The notes under the pieces are model-generated. The model searched no databases. It worked only from the letters and a program-made list of their open reading frames with translations, and had not been told where the DNA came from. A program made the position numbers and the translations under genes. A stretch of DNA of 63,602 bases from Candidatus Binataceae bacterium (GTDB lineage: Bacteria; Desulfobacterota; Binatia; Binatales; Binataceae). This document shows, piece by piece, positions 9,653 through 18,972 of this stretch (positions within the stretch are counted from its first letter, which is position 1; each line of letters starts with the position of its first letter). The stretch is from the NCBI GenBank assembly GCA_030041155.1, contig JASHOJ010000194.1, positions 1 through 63,602 of the forward strand, in the 5' to 3' direction.

Positions 9653-10639
9653 CTATGACGCCGGAGCGGGCGCCGCGGACGAAGCGGTTGAGGATGCGGC
9701 TTTGGTAGCCATCTCCTCGATCTCGTCGTAGTAGGGGCTGTGCTTCAACTGCGCGCGGAAATCCGCGAGAAACCGATCTTTGCCGCGGATTTCCGCCGGC
9801 CACGCCAGATCGAGAAATTTCCACGCCAGATCAGGATGGCCGGTATAGATGAGGTTGAGCATGTTCGCCCACATTGAGCTTGGAATTTTCGCGTCGGGCC
9901 ATGTCCTGAACGGATCGTTGTAGTTCTCCGCCATAGTGTCGAGCCGGACATTATTCGCCTTCGTCTCCAGCTCGGCCTGAGTCGGCGCCGGCTCGCGCAT
10001 CACCTCCGATGCGACCCTCCATCCGCCATTCTTGTACTCCAGCATCACGATTGGCGCGGGCGAGCTTTCGAACGACGCATGCCATCGCGCGAAGGTCCAG
10101 TCGTGAAGGATAAGCTCGGCGCCGCCGCCCGGCTCAAGGCGCACGAAGTGCGGGCTTAGCTGGTCGGTGTCGCGTGTCTGGATTTTTCCGAGCGAGCGGA
10201 ATTTGGGTTTGAGCTCGAACATGTAGAAAACCAGGCAGCAGCTCGCGCCGCCGGTGTAGCCGCTGACTACCAGGTCCGGATGCCCATTACCGATAAGATC
10301 GTTTCCGGGCCACAGAAATTTCTCGTCGGGATCGTCCGAGCTGAGCGCGCCGACTCGAAGCACCGCGTCACATAGCGGATGGCTCGTATATATCAGATGC
10401 GATCCGCGGTTTACCTCGAAGTAGGCGCCGCCGCATCCTTCCTGATCACGGTAGATAAGTACGTCATAGCCAAGCACTTGCGTATCGGATTCGAGCACCG
10501 GTCCTATCGGGGTCCGGCGCACCCGGCTTCGCGCGGCTGCGCGCGTCGCAGTCGCAAGTAGCAACACGGCGGCGCACGCGATAGCAAGCCACGGCGTGCC
10601 GGAGAAGTTTCGCGGCATACGAAATGTTCGATTCCGCAT
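9653..10639 (-). CDS. exported protein of unknown function
   Basis: 328 aa with an N-terminal signal sequence (WLAIACAAVLLLATATRAAA). The middle contains an FG-GAP/VCBS-like phrase (DLIGNGHPDLVVSGYTGGASCC) of the type found in beta-propeller repeats, and two adjacent Cys. The C-terminal part is helical (TGHPDLAWKFLDLAWPAEIRGK) and ends in an Ala/Ser-rich tail. I do not recognise the family. Likely periplasmic or surface-located. It is convergent with aroF. Confidence 0.75.
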   Translation of the reverse strand: MRNRTFRMPRNFSGTPWLAIACAAVLLLATATRAAARSRVRRTPIGPVLESDTQVLGYDVLIYRDQEGCGGAYFEVNRGSHLIYTSHPLCDAVLRVGALSSDDPDEKFLWPGNDLIGNGHPDLVVSGYTGGASCCLVFYMFELKPKFRSLGKIQTRDTDQLSPHFVRLEPGGGAELILHDWTFARWHASFESSPAPIVMLEYKNGGWRVASEVMREPAPTQAELETKANNVRLDTMAENYNDPFRTWPDAKIPSSMWANMLNLIYTGHPDLAWKFLDLAWPAEIRGKDRFLADFRAQLKHSPYYDEIEEMATKAASSTASSAAPAPAS

Positions 10640-10760
10640 CGTAAGCAGGAATCATTATGCCTGCTTCGGTCGAAAAGCCGAATACGGGTCCACGCGGTGC
10701 TAAGAAAATCGGCGGGCAGAGATCGGCCTCGGTGCTATCGTGGAAGCAGGGATCACATAG

Positions 10761-11447
10761 GTGGCATTGAAATCACATTCGCCCGGCCCCGCCGAACTGA
10801 TTGCGGGGGCTAAATCATTTTCCAGCTTGCGGCATGCGGTTCAGAAATGCCGCGGCTGCGATATCTGGCAGCGCGCCACTCAGGCCGTGTTCGGTGAAGG
10901 CTCAGAGAATTCCGAAGTGATGCTGGTCGGGGAACAGCCCGGCAATAAGGAAGACCTCGCGGGGCAGCCGTTTGTCGGGCCTGCCGGGACGCTGCTCGAT
11001 CAGGCGCTTGCCGAGGCGGGCATCCGGCGCGAAAAGGTTTACGTGACCAACGTCGTAAAACATTTCAATTCGACTCAGCGCGGCAAACTGCGGATTCACA
11101 AGAAACCCAACTCCGAGGAGATAGGCGCATGCCATCCGTGGCTGGAGGCGGAGATCTCGCGAATCAGGCCGAAGGTGATTGTCTGTCTCGGTGCGACCGC
11201 CGCGAAAGCATTGATCGGCCGGGATTTTCTTGTCACTCGCGACCGCGGCCGGTTGATCAAATCCAATCTGGCGCCAATCCTAACCGCAACCATTCATCCG
11301 GCTTCAATCCTGCGTACCCCAGACGATAATGATCGGCATGCTGAGATGGCCCAATTCGTTTCCGATCTCAGAAAAATAGCCGCTGAGCTTCCATCATCCG
11401 CGCTGATTTCCCGCCCCTCTCATCACAGCCGCGCAGGGGCTTACTGA
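10761..11447 (+). CDS. udgX: UdgX-type uracil-DNA glycosylase
   Basis: 228 aa. Family 4-like UDG fold with motif A GEQPGNKEDLAGQPFVGPAG (57-76), motif B IHPASIL (178-184) and four cysteines (30, 33, 124, 142) placed for a [4Fe-4S] cluster. The loop RGKLRIHKKP (108-116) carries the (K/R)xRIH motif that separates UdgX from other family 4 enzymes. In Mycobacterium smegmatis UdgX, the His of this motif forms a covalent bond with uracil-derived abasic DNA; the equivalent here is His113. The GEQPG form of motif A also fits UdgX. Suicide cross-linking is inferred from homology. Confidence 0.9.
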   Translation: MALKSHSPGPAELIAGAKSFSSLRHAVQKCRGCDIWQRATQAVFGEGSENSEVMLVGEQPGNKEDLAGQPFVGPAGTLLDQALAEAGIRREKVYVTNVVKHFNSTQRGKLRIHKKPNSEEIGACHPWLEAEISRIRPKVIVCLGATAAKALIGRDFLVTRDRGRLIKSNLAPILTATIHPASILRTPDDNDRHAEMAQFVSDLRKIAAELPSSALISRPSHHSRAGAY

Positions 11448-11626
11448 GCCGCTTATCTATCCGCGTGTAATTTCTTCTTTGTAGACGCCGGGAGCAAAAG
11501 CAATGGCAGCATGTCCTCATTGATTCTCGCGGGCTAATTTGCAGGCTGACCGGCGATCGGTCGGCACGCCATGTGCGTAAACCTCTAGCTTCATCAGTAC
11601 TCAGCAACAGAGGGCAAATAGCTATT

Positions 11627-11860
11627 ATGAAGAAGTCAACTTTGCTAGTTCTAGCTTTTGTTGCGGCTTCGTTCCTGAGCGCGACGGGATGCTTCCACTA
11701 CACGAAAGAAACCAGCAGCACCAATCCTCCTGCGCCGGTAGTAGTACAGCCCGTAGAGCCCGCGCCTTCAACTTCAAGCGAGTCGACGACCACTACTACA
11801 ACCAATCCATATACTGGACAGCAGCGATCGACGACCACGACGACCCAGCCGGTTTATTAG
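11627..11860 (+). CDS. small Thr/Ser-rich lipoprotein
   Basis: 77 aa. It starts MKKSTLLVLAFVAASF and has a lipobox LSATGC with the acylated Cys at about residue 21. The mature part is a low-complexity Thr/Ser/Pro stretch with two poly-Thr blocks (ESTTTTTTNPYTG and RSTTTTTQPVY) and no recognisable domain. It is probably anchored in the outer or inner membrane. The ATG at 11627 is chosen because the signal sequence starts there; the open frame reaches to 11573. Confidence 0.75.
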   Translation: MKKSTLLVLAFVAASFLSATGCFHYTKETSSTNPPAPVVVQPVEPAPSTSSESTTTTTTNPYTGQQRSTTTTTQPVY

Positions 11861-11922
11861 CCAATTTGAGCGCGGCGAGACTGATTAGCTAAGCTCCGCG
11901 CTTCTCCTACTCTATCGACCAA

Positions 11923-11951
11923 GCGCGGCTATCCGCGACGGATAGCCGCGC
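11923..11951. terminator. strong hairpin between convergent genes
   Basis: GCGCGGCTATCC (11923-11934) pairs perfectly with 11940-11951 around a 5-nt loop. It lies between the lipoprotein stop and the 3' end of rfbA on the other strand, where a bidirectional terminator would be expected. There is no proper T run on either side, so intrinsic termination is uncertain. Confidence 0.5.
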
Positions 11952-12017
11952 AAAATCTTCTGACCCGCGATTTGCAGCATCCGCTGGAGCGCGCGAGCGC
12001 TTATATAAGCACGCCGA

Positions 12018-12905
12018 TCAAGCCGAGTCGTGCAGGTCCGCAGTCAGTTCCATCAGGTAATCGCGATAGCTGCCATCAGGCAGGCGAGCTATCAGCTCCC
12101 GCAACTGATCATGATCGATATAGCCCTGGCTGCGCGCGATCTCCTCGAGGCAGGCGATCTTAAGGCCCTGGCGGTTTTCAATTGTAGATACGAATTCAGA
12201 CGCTTCGAGCAATCCTTGCGGCGTGCCGGCATCAAACCAGGTATAGCCGCGGCCCAGAACTTTGACCTGAAGCGCGCCACGGCTCAGGTAATCGCTGTTG
12301 ATGTCGGTGATCTCCAGCTCGCCCCTGGCGGAGGGCGTAAGGCCGCGCGCGATCGTCACGACCTCATGATCGTAGAAATACAAGCCAGTCACTGCCCATC
12401 GTGACATGGGTCTGGATGGTTTCTCTCGGATCCTTATCGGTCTGCCATGTGCGTCGAGATCGACGATTCCATAACGCTCGGGTTCACTCACTTGATGGGC
12501 AAACGCGGTTGCTCCCGAACTCTGCCCGGCGGCCTCGTGAAGAAGCTGAGTCAGACCGTGACCGTAAAAAAGGTTGTCTCCCAGAATTAGCGCGCATCGA
12601 TCGTCGCCGATAAACTGCTCGCCGACGAGAAATGCATCCGCCAGTCCGCGCGGCTCCGGCTGGACCGCATAGGTAAGCGTAAGTCCCCATTGGCGCCCGT
12701 CTCCGAGCAGTTTTCGAAATTGGTCGTGATGCTCGGGCGTGGTGATGATCAGAATATCGCGGATGCCCGCGAGCATCAGCGTGGACAGCGGATAATAGAT
12801 AAGCGGCTTGTCGTAGATCGGCAGAAGCTGCTTGCTAACGCATGTAGTCGACGGATACAGTCGGCTACCGCTCCCCCCTGCGAGAATAATTCCTTTCAGA
12901 CTCAT
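12018..12905 (-). CDS. rfbA: glucose-1-phosphate thymidylyltransferase (RmlA)
   Basis: 295 aa, normal length. It makes dTDP-glucose from glucose-1-phosphate and dTTP. The nucleotide-binding start is GIILAGGSGSRLYPSTTCVSKQLLPIYDKPLIYYPL, followed by ALILGDNLFYG, EKPSRPMSRWAVTGLYFYD and GYTWFDAGTPQGLLEASEFV, all typical of RmlA. It is last in the minus-strand operon rfbC-rfbB-rfbA (11 bp after rfbB). Its product feeds RfbB and RfbC next door. Confidence 0.96.
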   Translation of the reverse strand: MSLKGIILAGGSGSRLYPSTTCVSKQLLPIYDKPLIYYPLSTLMLAGIRDILIITTPEHHDQFRKLLGDGRQWGLTLTYAVQPEPRGLADAFLVGEQFIGDDRCALILGDNLFYGHGLTQLLHEAAGQSSGATAFAHQVSEPERYGIVDLDAHGRPIRIREKPSRPMSRWAVTGLYFYDHEVVTIARGLTPSARGELEITDINSDYLSRGALQVKVLGRGYTWFDAGTPQGLLEASEFVSTIENRQGLKIACLEEIARSQGYIDHDQLRELIARLPDGSYRDYLMELTADLHDSA

Positions 12906-12916
12906 ACTGGCGATAG

Positions 12917-13981
12917 CTAGGCGGCCTGAGTCCCGAGCCGCGCACCGTCATAGCGGCGCGACCGAATCCGCTCCCACCAGCTCGTGTTCTCCAAATACCA
13001 TCGCACGGTCTTGCGCAACCCTGATTCGAAGCTCTCCTGCGGTGACCAGCCCAGTTCGCGTCTTATTTTGCTGCTGTCGAGCGCATAGCGGTAATCATGA
13101 CCGGGGCGGTCTGTTACAAAGGTAACCAGGGAGCGGCGGCTATTGCCGTTAAGAGGTCTTAACTCGTCGAGACAGTCACAAATACTTTCAACCACTTCCA
13201 GGTTGGTCTTCTCACAGCCGCTGCCAATGTTATAGGTCTCCCCTGGTTTGCCCTCAAAGGACACTCTGATCAAGGCGCGCACGTGGTCTTCGACGTAGAT
13301 CCAATCTCGAACATTCGTGCCCTGGCCATAAACCGGAAGCTTTTCATGCGACAGCGCTTTAGCAATCGTAAGAGGGATCAGTTTTTCGGGAAATTGGTGA
13401 GGGCCGTAATTGTTCGAGCAATTAGTGATTACTACCGGAAGCCCATAGGTACTATGCCATGCGCGTGCCAGGTGATCAGAAGCCGCTTTGCTTGCCGAGT
13501 ATGGAGAATTTGGCTGGTATGGCGTGCTCTCCGAGAAATAACCGTCATCGCCGAGCGATCCGAATACCTCGTCGGTCGAGATATGATGGAACCTGAAGCT
13601 GGAGCGCCGCTCTGTCGGCAGGGCTGACCAATGACGGAGCGCGGCCTGCAACAAGCTGTAGGTGCCGACGATATTGGTTTGAATAAAGCTTCGAGCATCG
13701 TCGATCGAGCGATCTACGTGCGACTCGGCTGCTAGATGCATGATTACATCCGGCGCGAAATGCCGCACCAGTGCATCAATCGCCGCGTTGTCGCAGATAT
13801 CCGCAAGTTCGAAGTGATAATTGGGTTTGCCGACGTGGACCAGGGCACCCTCATAATCGGCGGCATAGGTGAGCTTGTCCACATTGACGACGAACACGTC
13901 CTCTGATTGAAGCAGATGGCGTACGGCCCACGAACCGATAAATCCGGCTCCTCCCGTTACCAGAACCTTTCGCACGTTCAA
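12917..13981 (-). CDS. rfbB: dTDP-glucose 4,6-dehydratase (RmlB)
   Basis: 354 aa, an extended SDR. It has NAD-binding [15 protein letters not shown], the active-site [12 protein letters not shown] with Thr-Asp-Glu, the catalytic pair in [11 protein letters not shown], and [18 protein letters not shown]. It converts dTDP-glucose to dTDP-4-keto-6-deoxyglucose. It sits between rfbC (17 bp gap) and rfbA in one operon. Confidence 0.97.
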   Translation of the reverse strand: MNVRKVLVTGGAGFIGSWAVRHLLQSEDVFVVNVDKLTYAADYEGALVHVGKPNYHFELADICDNAAIDALVRHFAPDVIMHLAAESHVDRSIDDARSFIQTNIVGTYSLLQAALRHWSALPTERRSSFRFHHISTDEVFGSLGDDGYFSESTPYQPNSPYSASKAASDHLARAWHSTYGLPVVITNCSNNYGPHQFPEKLIPLTIAKALSHEKLPVYGQGTNVRDWIYVEDHVRALIRVSFEGKPGETYNIGSGCEKTNLEVVESICDCLDELRPLNGNSRRSLVTFVTDRPGHDYRYALDSSKIRRELGWSPQESFESGLRKTVRWYLENTSWWERIRSRRYDGARLGTQAA

Positions 13982-13998
13982 TCCCCCGGCATTCAGGG

Positions 13999-14604
13999 CT
14001 ATTTCGCGCCTATAGGTGTCAATTGCAGGTCGGCACGATACTCAAAATATGATGGCAGCTCGGTCAGCCTCGGAAAGGCTTGATCGCGCGAGCATATCAG
14101 CGCTTCGCCTTCTTCAGCGCCCCAATCGATGCCCAAAAGTGGCTCGTTCCAAAATAATCCGCGCTCATGATCTGGCGAATAAAAATTGGAGACCTTATAA
14201 AGCACAACCGTATCGTCTTCGCAGGTGCAGAAGCCGTGAGCAAAACCCTCCGGCACGAACAGTTGCTCCTGATTACTAGCCGAAAGCAATCGCGAAACGT
14301 GCCGTCCGTAGGTGGGTGAGCCGCGTCGGAGGTCAACCGCAACATCCAGGATCGAGCCTTTGACAGCTCGGACGAGCTTGGCCTGAGCCATAGGCGGAAT
14401 TTGGAAGTGAAGACCCCGGACCGTTCCTTTTCGAGTCGAAGTAGATTGATTGTCCTGGACGAAGATTAGATCGCGGCCCAGTTGTGCGAAGGACCTATAA
14501 TTATAGGTCTCGCTGAACGATCCGCGGCTGTCGGGAAAGGCGTTCGGACGAATCACCCACACTTCGGGAATTGCGGTTCGAAGAACCGGCAGTGACGAGG
14601 ACAT
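13999..14604 (-). CDS. rfbC: dTDP-4-dehydrorhamnose 3,5-epimerase (RmlC)
   Basis: 201 aa cupin of the RmlC family. It contains [30 protein letters not shown] with the active-site His, [20 protein letters not shown] and [20 protein letters not shown]. It epimerises the 4-keto-6-deoxy sugar at C3 and C5. First gene of the minus-strand rfbCBA operon. No rmlD (4-reductase) is present in the window, so the final product need not be L-rhamnose. Confidence 0.93.
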   Translation of the reverse strand: MSSSLPVLRTAIPEVWVIRPNAFPDSRGSFSETYNYRSFAQLGRDLIFVQDNQSTSTRKGTVRGLHFQIPPMAQAKLVRAVKGSILDVAVDLRRGSPTYGRHVSRLLSASNQEQLFVPEGFAHGFCTCEDDTVVLYKVSNFYSPDHERGLFWNEPLLGIDWGAEEGEALICSRDQAFPRLTELPSYFEYRADLQLTPIGAK

Positions 14605-14713
14605 TTGCTTTATTCTTACTAAACAGGCTAGTTTTTTCTTGCTTTATATCAATCGTTGGTGCTGTCCAGCGTTTTTTTCTATCATCCGTGTATGATGTAA
14701 GTCAAAGCTAGCG

Positions 14714-15166
14714 TTGAGCGAAAATGAGGTGAATAGTCCAAGTCTTAAGCAGGTGGGGAGACCAGCTATCGAAATTAAAGCGAAGATCGGTACGGAGAGA
14801 AATATCGACAGGTTCGTCATTCACCTGATGATTGCTGCCCGAGCTTCTTGTTTCCTCAGCAGGATATCTGCGGGACGTTCAGACCAACTGACGATTAGTT
14901 CATCTTTTTCCTCGCGCCATCGGCGCGCGATGGCAGTCTCGACGCAAAGGGAAACAAAACGGTTGGCATTAGCAAGCGAAGAATCTAAGATTGGCAGAAC
15001 CTGGATATCTGGCAGCTTTGCCGATCTCTCCGACAGCGAGACTCTTTCGGCGATTGTCCGGAATTTTTGCGTGGAAACGATGAGACTTGCGCGTTTGTAC
15101 AGCGACGAATGCAGGCGCATCAACGAGACTTTCGACCGGCGAAGCGGCTGTTGGAGCTTGCTATGA
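14714..15166 (+). CDS. doubtful open frame ahead of rfbF
   Basis: This 150-codon frame starts at TTG and stops at TGA 15164-15166, which overlaps the rfbF ATG (ATGA). That overlap is the only argument for translation. The protein is Ser/Arg-rich with no recognisable domain. A 100-codon frame on the other strand (14821-15123) is about as protein-like, so neither is secure. Otherwise the 558-bp gap 14605-15162 seems to hold the divergent promoters of rfbCBA and the rfbF operon in an AT-richer stretch. Confidence 0.2.
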   Translation: MSENEVNSPSLKQVGRPAIEIKAKIGTERNIDRFVIHLMIAARASCFLSRISAGRSDQLTISSSFSSRHRRAMAVSTQRETKRLALASEESKIGRTWISGSFADLSDSETLSAIVRNFCVETMRLARLYSDECRRINETFDRRSGCWSLL

Positions 15167-15936
15167 AAGTCGCGATCCTGGCAGGTGGCTTAGGCACCAG
15201 GCTTAGGGAGGAAACCGAGTATCGGCCAAAGCCGATGGTAGAGATCGGGGGCCGTCCAATCCTCTGGCACATCATGAAAATCTATGCCGCGTATGGTTTC
15301 ACCGATTTCGTGATTTGCCTCGGATACAAAGGTGATGCGATCAGAGACTACTTTCTGAGCTACGAAACTCGGAACCGTGATTTCACGGTCACGCTGGGAT
15401 GCGGCAAGATAGAGACTCACGACGGGCACTCCGAAGATGGATGGCGGGTGACGCTCGTGCAAACCGGTGAGAAAACCATGACCGGCGGGCGCATCAAGCA
15501 AATCGCCCGCTATCTTGATAACGAAACGTTCATGGTCACCTACGGCGACGGCGTCGCTGATATCGACATTCGCCGCCTTGTCGCACTGCATGCCCGTCAC
15601 GGTAAGCTCGCTACCGTGACCGCGGTGCGGCCGCTATCGCGCTATGGCGAGCTAAGCGTTCAAAATGGAATGGTGCGGGTGTTCCAGGAAAAGCCGCAAG
15701 TTCGTGGCGGCTGGATCAATGGCGGATTCTTCGTCTTCGAACCGGGAGTGCTCGAGATGATCGGCGGCAATGACGAGACACTCGAGACGGGCCTCTTGCC
15801 CCGACTTGCCGATGCTGGGGAACTTGCCGTTTATCAGCATGAAGGCTTCTGGCAGTGCATGGACACCTACCGCGAAACCCAACTGCTAAATGACATGTGG
15901 ATACGTGGCCGCGCCGAGTGGAAAATCTGGAGCTAG
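15163..15936 (+). CDS. rfbF: glucose-1-phosphate cytidylyltransferase (RfbF)
   Basis: 257 aa. The nucleotidyltransferase start is MKVAILAGGLGTRLREETEYRPKPM, followed by the RfbF-specific DYFLSYETRNRDFTV, TGGRIKQIARYL and MVTYGDGVADIDI segments and GGWINGGFFVFEPGVL. It makes CDP-glucose, the precursor of 3,6-dideoxyhexoses and some branched sugars. The usual partner RfbG (CDP-glucose 4,6-dehydratase) is not recognisable next to it. The ATG at 15163 begins exactly at the conserved N-terminus. First secure gene of the plus-strand sugar operon. Confidence 0.95.
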   Translation: MKVAILAGGLGTRLREETEYRPKPMVEIGGRPILWHIMKIYAAYGFTDFVICLGYKGDAIRDYFLSYETRNRDFTVTLGCGKIETHDGHSEDGWRVTLVQTGEKTMTGGRIKQIARYLDNETFMVTYGDGVADIDIRRLVALHARHGKLATVTAVRPLSRYGELSVQNGMVRVFQEKPQVRGGWINGGFFVFEPGVLEMIGGNDETLETGLLPRLADAGELAVYQHEGFWQCMDTYRETQLLNDMWIRGRAEWKIWS

Positions 15937-15973
15937 CCGAAACCGGCTTGGCGATAGAGCGGACGGACCAGCG

Positions 15974-17071
15974 ATGGAAGCGATAAAGAGGAGGCAGAAG
16001 GTGCTTGTGACCGGCCATGCCGGCTACATAGGGCAGGTGATGGTCCGGGTGCTAGAGAATGCGGGACACGAAGTGACAGGATGTGACGTCGATTACTTCA
16101 AGGGATGCGAGTTCCTGCCGCCTGGCTATCAGGGCGCCGTACAACACAAGGATGTACGCGACATTGAAGTGAAGGATCTGGCGGGTTTCGATGCGATCAT
16201 CCACCTGGCCGCGTTGAGCAACGACCCTCTTGGTGATCTGGATCGCGAGCTCACGATGGAAATAAATCACCGAGCGTCGGTGCGGCTCGCGCGGATGGCG
16301 AGCGACGCCGGTGTTCGCCGGTTTCTTTTTTCCTCCTCATGCAGTATCTACGGCGCCGCGGGCGACGAATCACAGGCCGAAACGGCCTCGTTGAAGCCAC
16401 TTAGCGCGTACGCGGAATCCAAGGTCCGCACCGAGGAGGATCTCGACAAAATTGCGAGTGCCACCTTTTCGCCAGTCTATCTGCGCAATGCGACCGCCTA
16501 TGGCTGGTCCCCGCGTTTTCGTGCTGATCTGGTACTTAACAATCTTTGCTGCTGGGGTTACACGACCCACGCGATCCGTATCCTGAGCGATGGAACTCCG
16601 TGGCGGCCTCTCGTGCATGTCGAGGACATCTCGAGTGCTTTTGCCGCGGCTCTAGAGGCGCCGACTGGGGCAATCCACAACCGCGCGTTTAACGTCGGGC
16701 GCGAATGCGAGAATTACCAGATACGCGATCTCGCTGAGATCGTCCGTCAGGTCATGCCTAGCTGCAGCGTGGAATATGCCGGCAGGGGCGGACCGGACCC
16801 GAGAAATTATCGCGTGAAGTTCGAGCGGATCGAGCGTGAGCTACCTGGGTGGCATCCGCAATGGACGGCGCGGAGCGGTGCGGAAGAAATCGTAGACGCG
16901 TGTGGACGGCACCAGATGTCCAGAGAAGATTTCGAAGGTTGGCGTTTCACGCGCCTGGCTCAGCTTAAGCGTCTGACCGAGTCGGGTAGGCTCGACCCGG
17001 AGCTGCGCTGGCGCGACAGGTCGCATCGCGAACCAAACACGTTTCCCAAGAACGGAGTTGAGGCGGGATAG
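15974..17071 (+). CDS. NAD-dependent epimerase/dehydratase (extended SDR)
   Basis: 365 aa. NAD-binding VLVTGHAGYIGQVMV, DVRD, HLAALSNDP, the catalytic Ser in FSSSCSIYG and the YxxxK in SAYAESK are all present, followed by a substrate-domain VHVEDISSAF and FNVGRECENYQIRDLAEIV. It belongs with SDRs that often follow rfbF in polysaccharide clusters and likely acts on a nucleotide-activated sugar. It lacks the features I expect of RfbG, so the reaction is open. The ATG at 15974 is chosen because the Rossmann fold starts 12 residues later. The next gene starts 8 bp after its stop. Confidence 0.85.
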   Translation: MEAIKRRQKVLVTGHAGYIGQVMVRVLENAGHEVTGCDVDYFKGCEFLPPGYQGAVQHKDVRDIEVKDLAGFDAIIHLAALSNDPLGDLDRELTMEINHRASVRLARMASDAGVRRFLFSSSCSIYGAAGDESQAETASLKPLSAYAESKVRTEEDLDKIASATFSPVYLRNATAYGWSPRFRADLVLNNLCCWGYTTHAIRILSDGTPWRPLVHVEDISSAFAAALEAPTGAIHNRAFNVGRECENYQIRDLAEIVRQVMPSCSVEYAGRGGPDPRNYRVKFERIERELPGWHPQWTARSGAEEIVDACGRHQMSREDFEGWRFTRLAQLKRLTESGRLDPELRWRDRSHREPNTFPKNGVEAG

Positions 17072-17079
17072 CGTCGCTC

Positions 17080-17622
17080 GTGAAATTCGAAGAGACTCCA
17101 TTATCCGGGGCCTACCTGATAGACCTACAACCTGTTTCCGACGCGCGAGGATTCTTTTCGCGCACCTTCTGCCGGCGCGAATTCTCGGAGCTTCGGCTCA
17201 ATCCTATCGTCGCTCAGTGCAACCAGTCATTCAATCTGCTATCGGGCACCTTGCGTGGGATGCATTATCAGGTCGAACCCTTTCGCGAGGTCAAAGTCAT
17301 TCGGTGCGTAGCCGGTGCTATTTTCGACGCGATCATAGATTTGCGCTCTGACTCATCCACCTGTCGCCGCTGGTTCGGAACGGAACTGAGCGCGCGCAAC
17401 CGCCGCTCTCTTTATGTTCCCGAGGGTTTCGCGCACGGCTACCTCACTCTAGCCGACGAGACTGAGGTTCAATATACGGTCTCCGAGTTCTATAGTCCTG
17501 GCCATGAGCGCGGTATTCGCTGGAACGATCCGGCATTCGGAATCGAATGGCCGATAGCGCCGCGTGTTGTCTCCGACAAGGATGCAAGCCACCCGGATTT
17601 CAAGTGGCCCAACGTGCTTTGA
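17080..17622 (+). CDS. second RmlC-family sugar 3,5-epimerase
   Basis: 180 aa cupin with GTG start. It contains GFFSRTFCRREF, QCNQSFNLLSGTLRGMHYQ (active-site His), [12 protein letters not shown] and VQYTVSEFYSPGHERGIRW. It is distinct from the rfbC at 13999, and its place inside the rfbF operon suggests it epimerises a CDP-linked or other keto-sugar rather than dTDP-4-keto-rhamnose. The stop overlaps the start of the following SDR gene by 19 bp, implying coupled translation. Confidence 0.88.
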   Translation: MKFEETPLSGAYLIDLQPVSDARGFFSRTFCRREFSELRLNPIVAQCNQSFNLLSGTLRGMHYQVEPFREVKVIRCVAGAIFDAIIDLRSDSSTCRRWFGTELSARNRRSLYVPEGFAHGYLTLADETEVQYTVSEFYSPGHERGIRWNDPAFGIEWPIAPRVVSDKDASHPDFKWPNVL

Positions 17623-18512
17623 TAACTGGTGCAAGCGGCTTTATCGGCCGGCACTGCCTCCCCGCTTTGGCTCGGAGCGGTTATGAGATCCATGCTGTTA
17701 GTTCGCGCGACGCTATGCCTCAATCAGCTAACTGCGAATGGCATCGCGCGGACTTCCTGAACCATAGTGAAGTCAATCGAATAATCGACGCAGTCAGACC
17801 TAGCCATCTGGTGCACTTCGCATGGTATGCGGTCCCTGGCAAGTATCCCTCAGCGCCTGAGAACCTCCGATGGTGCAGTGCGACAATTCAACTGCTGGAA
17901 GCATTTGCAAAAGCTGGCGGCCAAAGAGCTGTGTTTGCGGGAAGCTGCTTCGAATATGATTCCAGCTATGGTTATTGTATAGAGAATCGAACGCCATCGA
18001 ATCCAGACACCTTTTATGGTGCCTGTAAGAACGCGACGCGTCAGGTGGTGGAAGGCTTTTGCCGCCAGTTCTCCTTGAGCGCAGCCTGGGCAAGAATCTT
18101 TTACCTTTATGGTCCTCACGAATCGGCAGCCCGGCTGGTGCCATCCGTCGCACGCGTGCTGCTGAAGGGTGAGTCGGCGCGATGCAGCCATGGACGGCAA
18201 ATCCGCGATTTCCTTTATGTAGAAGACGTCGCCTCAGCTTTCGTCGCGCTGCTTGACAGCGATGTTTGCGGCACCGTCAATATCGGTTCAGGCAAACCAA
18301 TCTCGCTGCGGCATCTGATTGGAGTCCTCGCCGAAACTATAGGTGCTCCAGAGATGGTCGAATTTGGTGCACTGCCGCCACGCCCCGGCGATCCCCCGGT
18401 ATTATTGCCGAATGTACAAAGACTGCAGGAAGAAGTCGGTTGGCAACCTCGGCTGACCCTCGAAGAGGGTTTGCAGCGTACCGTCTCGTGGTGGCGCGAA
18501 CATTCGAGCTGA
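17604..18512 (+). CDS. NAD-dependent epimerase/reductase (extended SDR)
   Basis: 302 aa from a GTG at 17604 inside the end of the previous gene. It has [39 protein letters not shown], the catalytic YGACK (Tyr-x-x-x-Lys in TFYGACKNATRQ), FYLYGPHESAARLVPSV and FLYVEDVASAFVALL. It resembles sugar-nucleotide 4-reductases/epimerases of deoxysugar pathways and may do the reduction step that follows the RmlC-like epimerase. The exact product is unknown. Confidence 0.85.
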   Translation: MAQRALITGASGFIGRHCLPALARSGYEIHAVSSRDAMPQSANCEWHRADFLNHSEVNRIIDAVRPSHLVHFAWYAVPGKYPSAPENLRWCSATIQLLEAFAKAGGQRAVFAGSCFEYDSSYGYCIENRTPSNPDTFYGACKNATRQVVEGFCRQFSLSAAWARIFYLYGPHESAARLVPSVARVLLKGESARCSHGRQIRDFLYVEDVASAFVALLDSDVCGTVNIGSGKPISLRHLIGVLAETIGAPEMVEFGALPPRPGDPPVLLPNVQRLQEEVGWQPRLTLEEGLQRTVSWWREHSS

Positions 18513-18594
18513 GGTTCGAGATATCAGGTAAGGAAGTTTTGCTTGATTCCAACACGGTGCGGGATTGATCTTTTCCCGAAGTCATAGGTGTGAC

Positions 18595-18972
18595 GTGACT
18601 ATTCGAAATGATCTCGTCAGCGCCGGTAATGCCCTTAAAGATGGAAACCAGGGCTGGTTCGTCGGCCAGTTCGCTCCGGCTTCGTTTGGCCTGATCCGAC
18701 AGCATGCGGTCGAGTTAAAGTGGGTGCAACATGCAAAGGGCGATCGACGCCGAGCGTTTGGCAAATGGCCGAAAGCCACGACGATTTCCATTCTCATCAA
18801 TGGCTGTTTTGCGGTACGACTGAGTCTGCCGGACGGAATGCACGAAATTATCCTCAAGGCTCCGGGCGATTATGTCGCTTTCGCTCCCGGCGTTGAGCAT
18901 TCATGGGAGGCACTTGATGAGTGTCTCGTCATAACTGTGCGTTTTCCATCTATTAGCAATGACGAAGTCTGA
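18595..18972 (+). CDS. WxcM/FdtA-like cupin
   Basis: About 125 aa from a GTG at 18595 with an AGGTG ribosome site. It has a single beta-barrel: RNDLVSAGN..GWFVGQF, WVQHAKGDRRRAFGKWPKATTISILINGCFAVRL, KAPGDYVAFAPGVEHSWEAL and VITVRFPS. Small cupins of this type in polysaccharide operons often act as sugar-nucleotide isomerases or epimerases; this one is too divergent to assign. It overlaps the start of the methyltransferase gene by 14 bp. Confidence 0.65.
   Translation: MTIRNDLVSAGNALKDGNQGWFVGQFAPASFGLIRQHAVELKWVQHAKGDRRRAFGKWPKATTISILINGCFAVRLSLPDGMHEIILKAPGDYVAFAPGVEHSWEALDECLVITVRFPSISNDEV

Noticed and set aside
14821..15123. 100-codon minus-strand frame in the rfbC/rfbF gap
   Set aside because: No ribosome site or family; equally weak as the plus-strand frame, so not listed as a gene.
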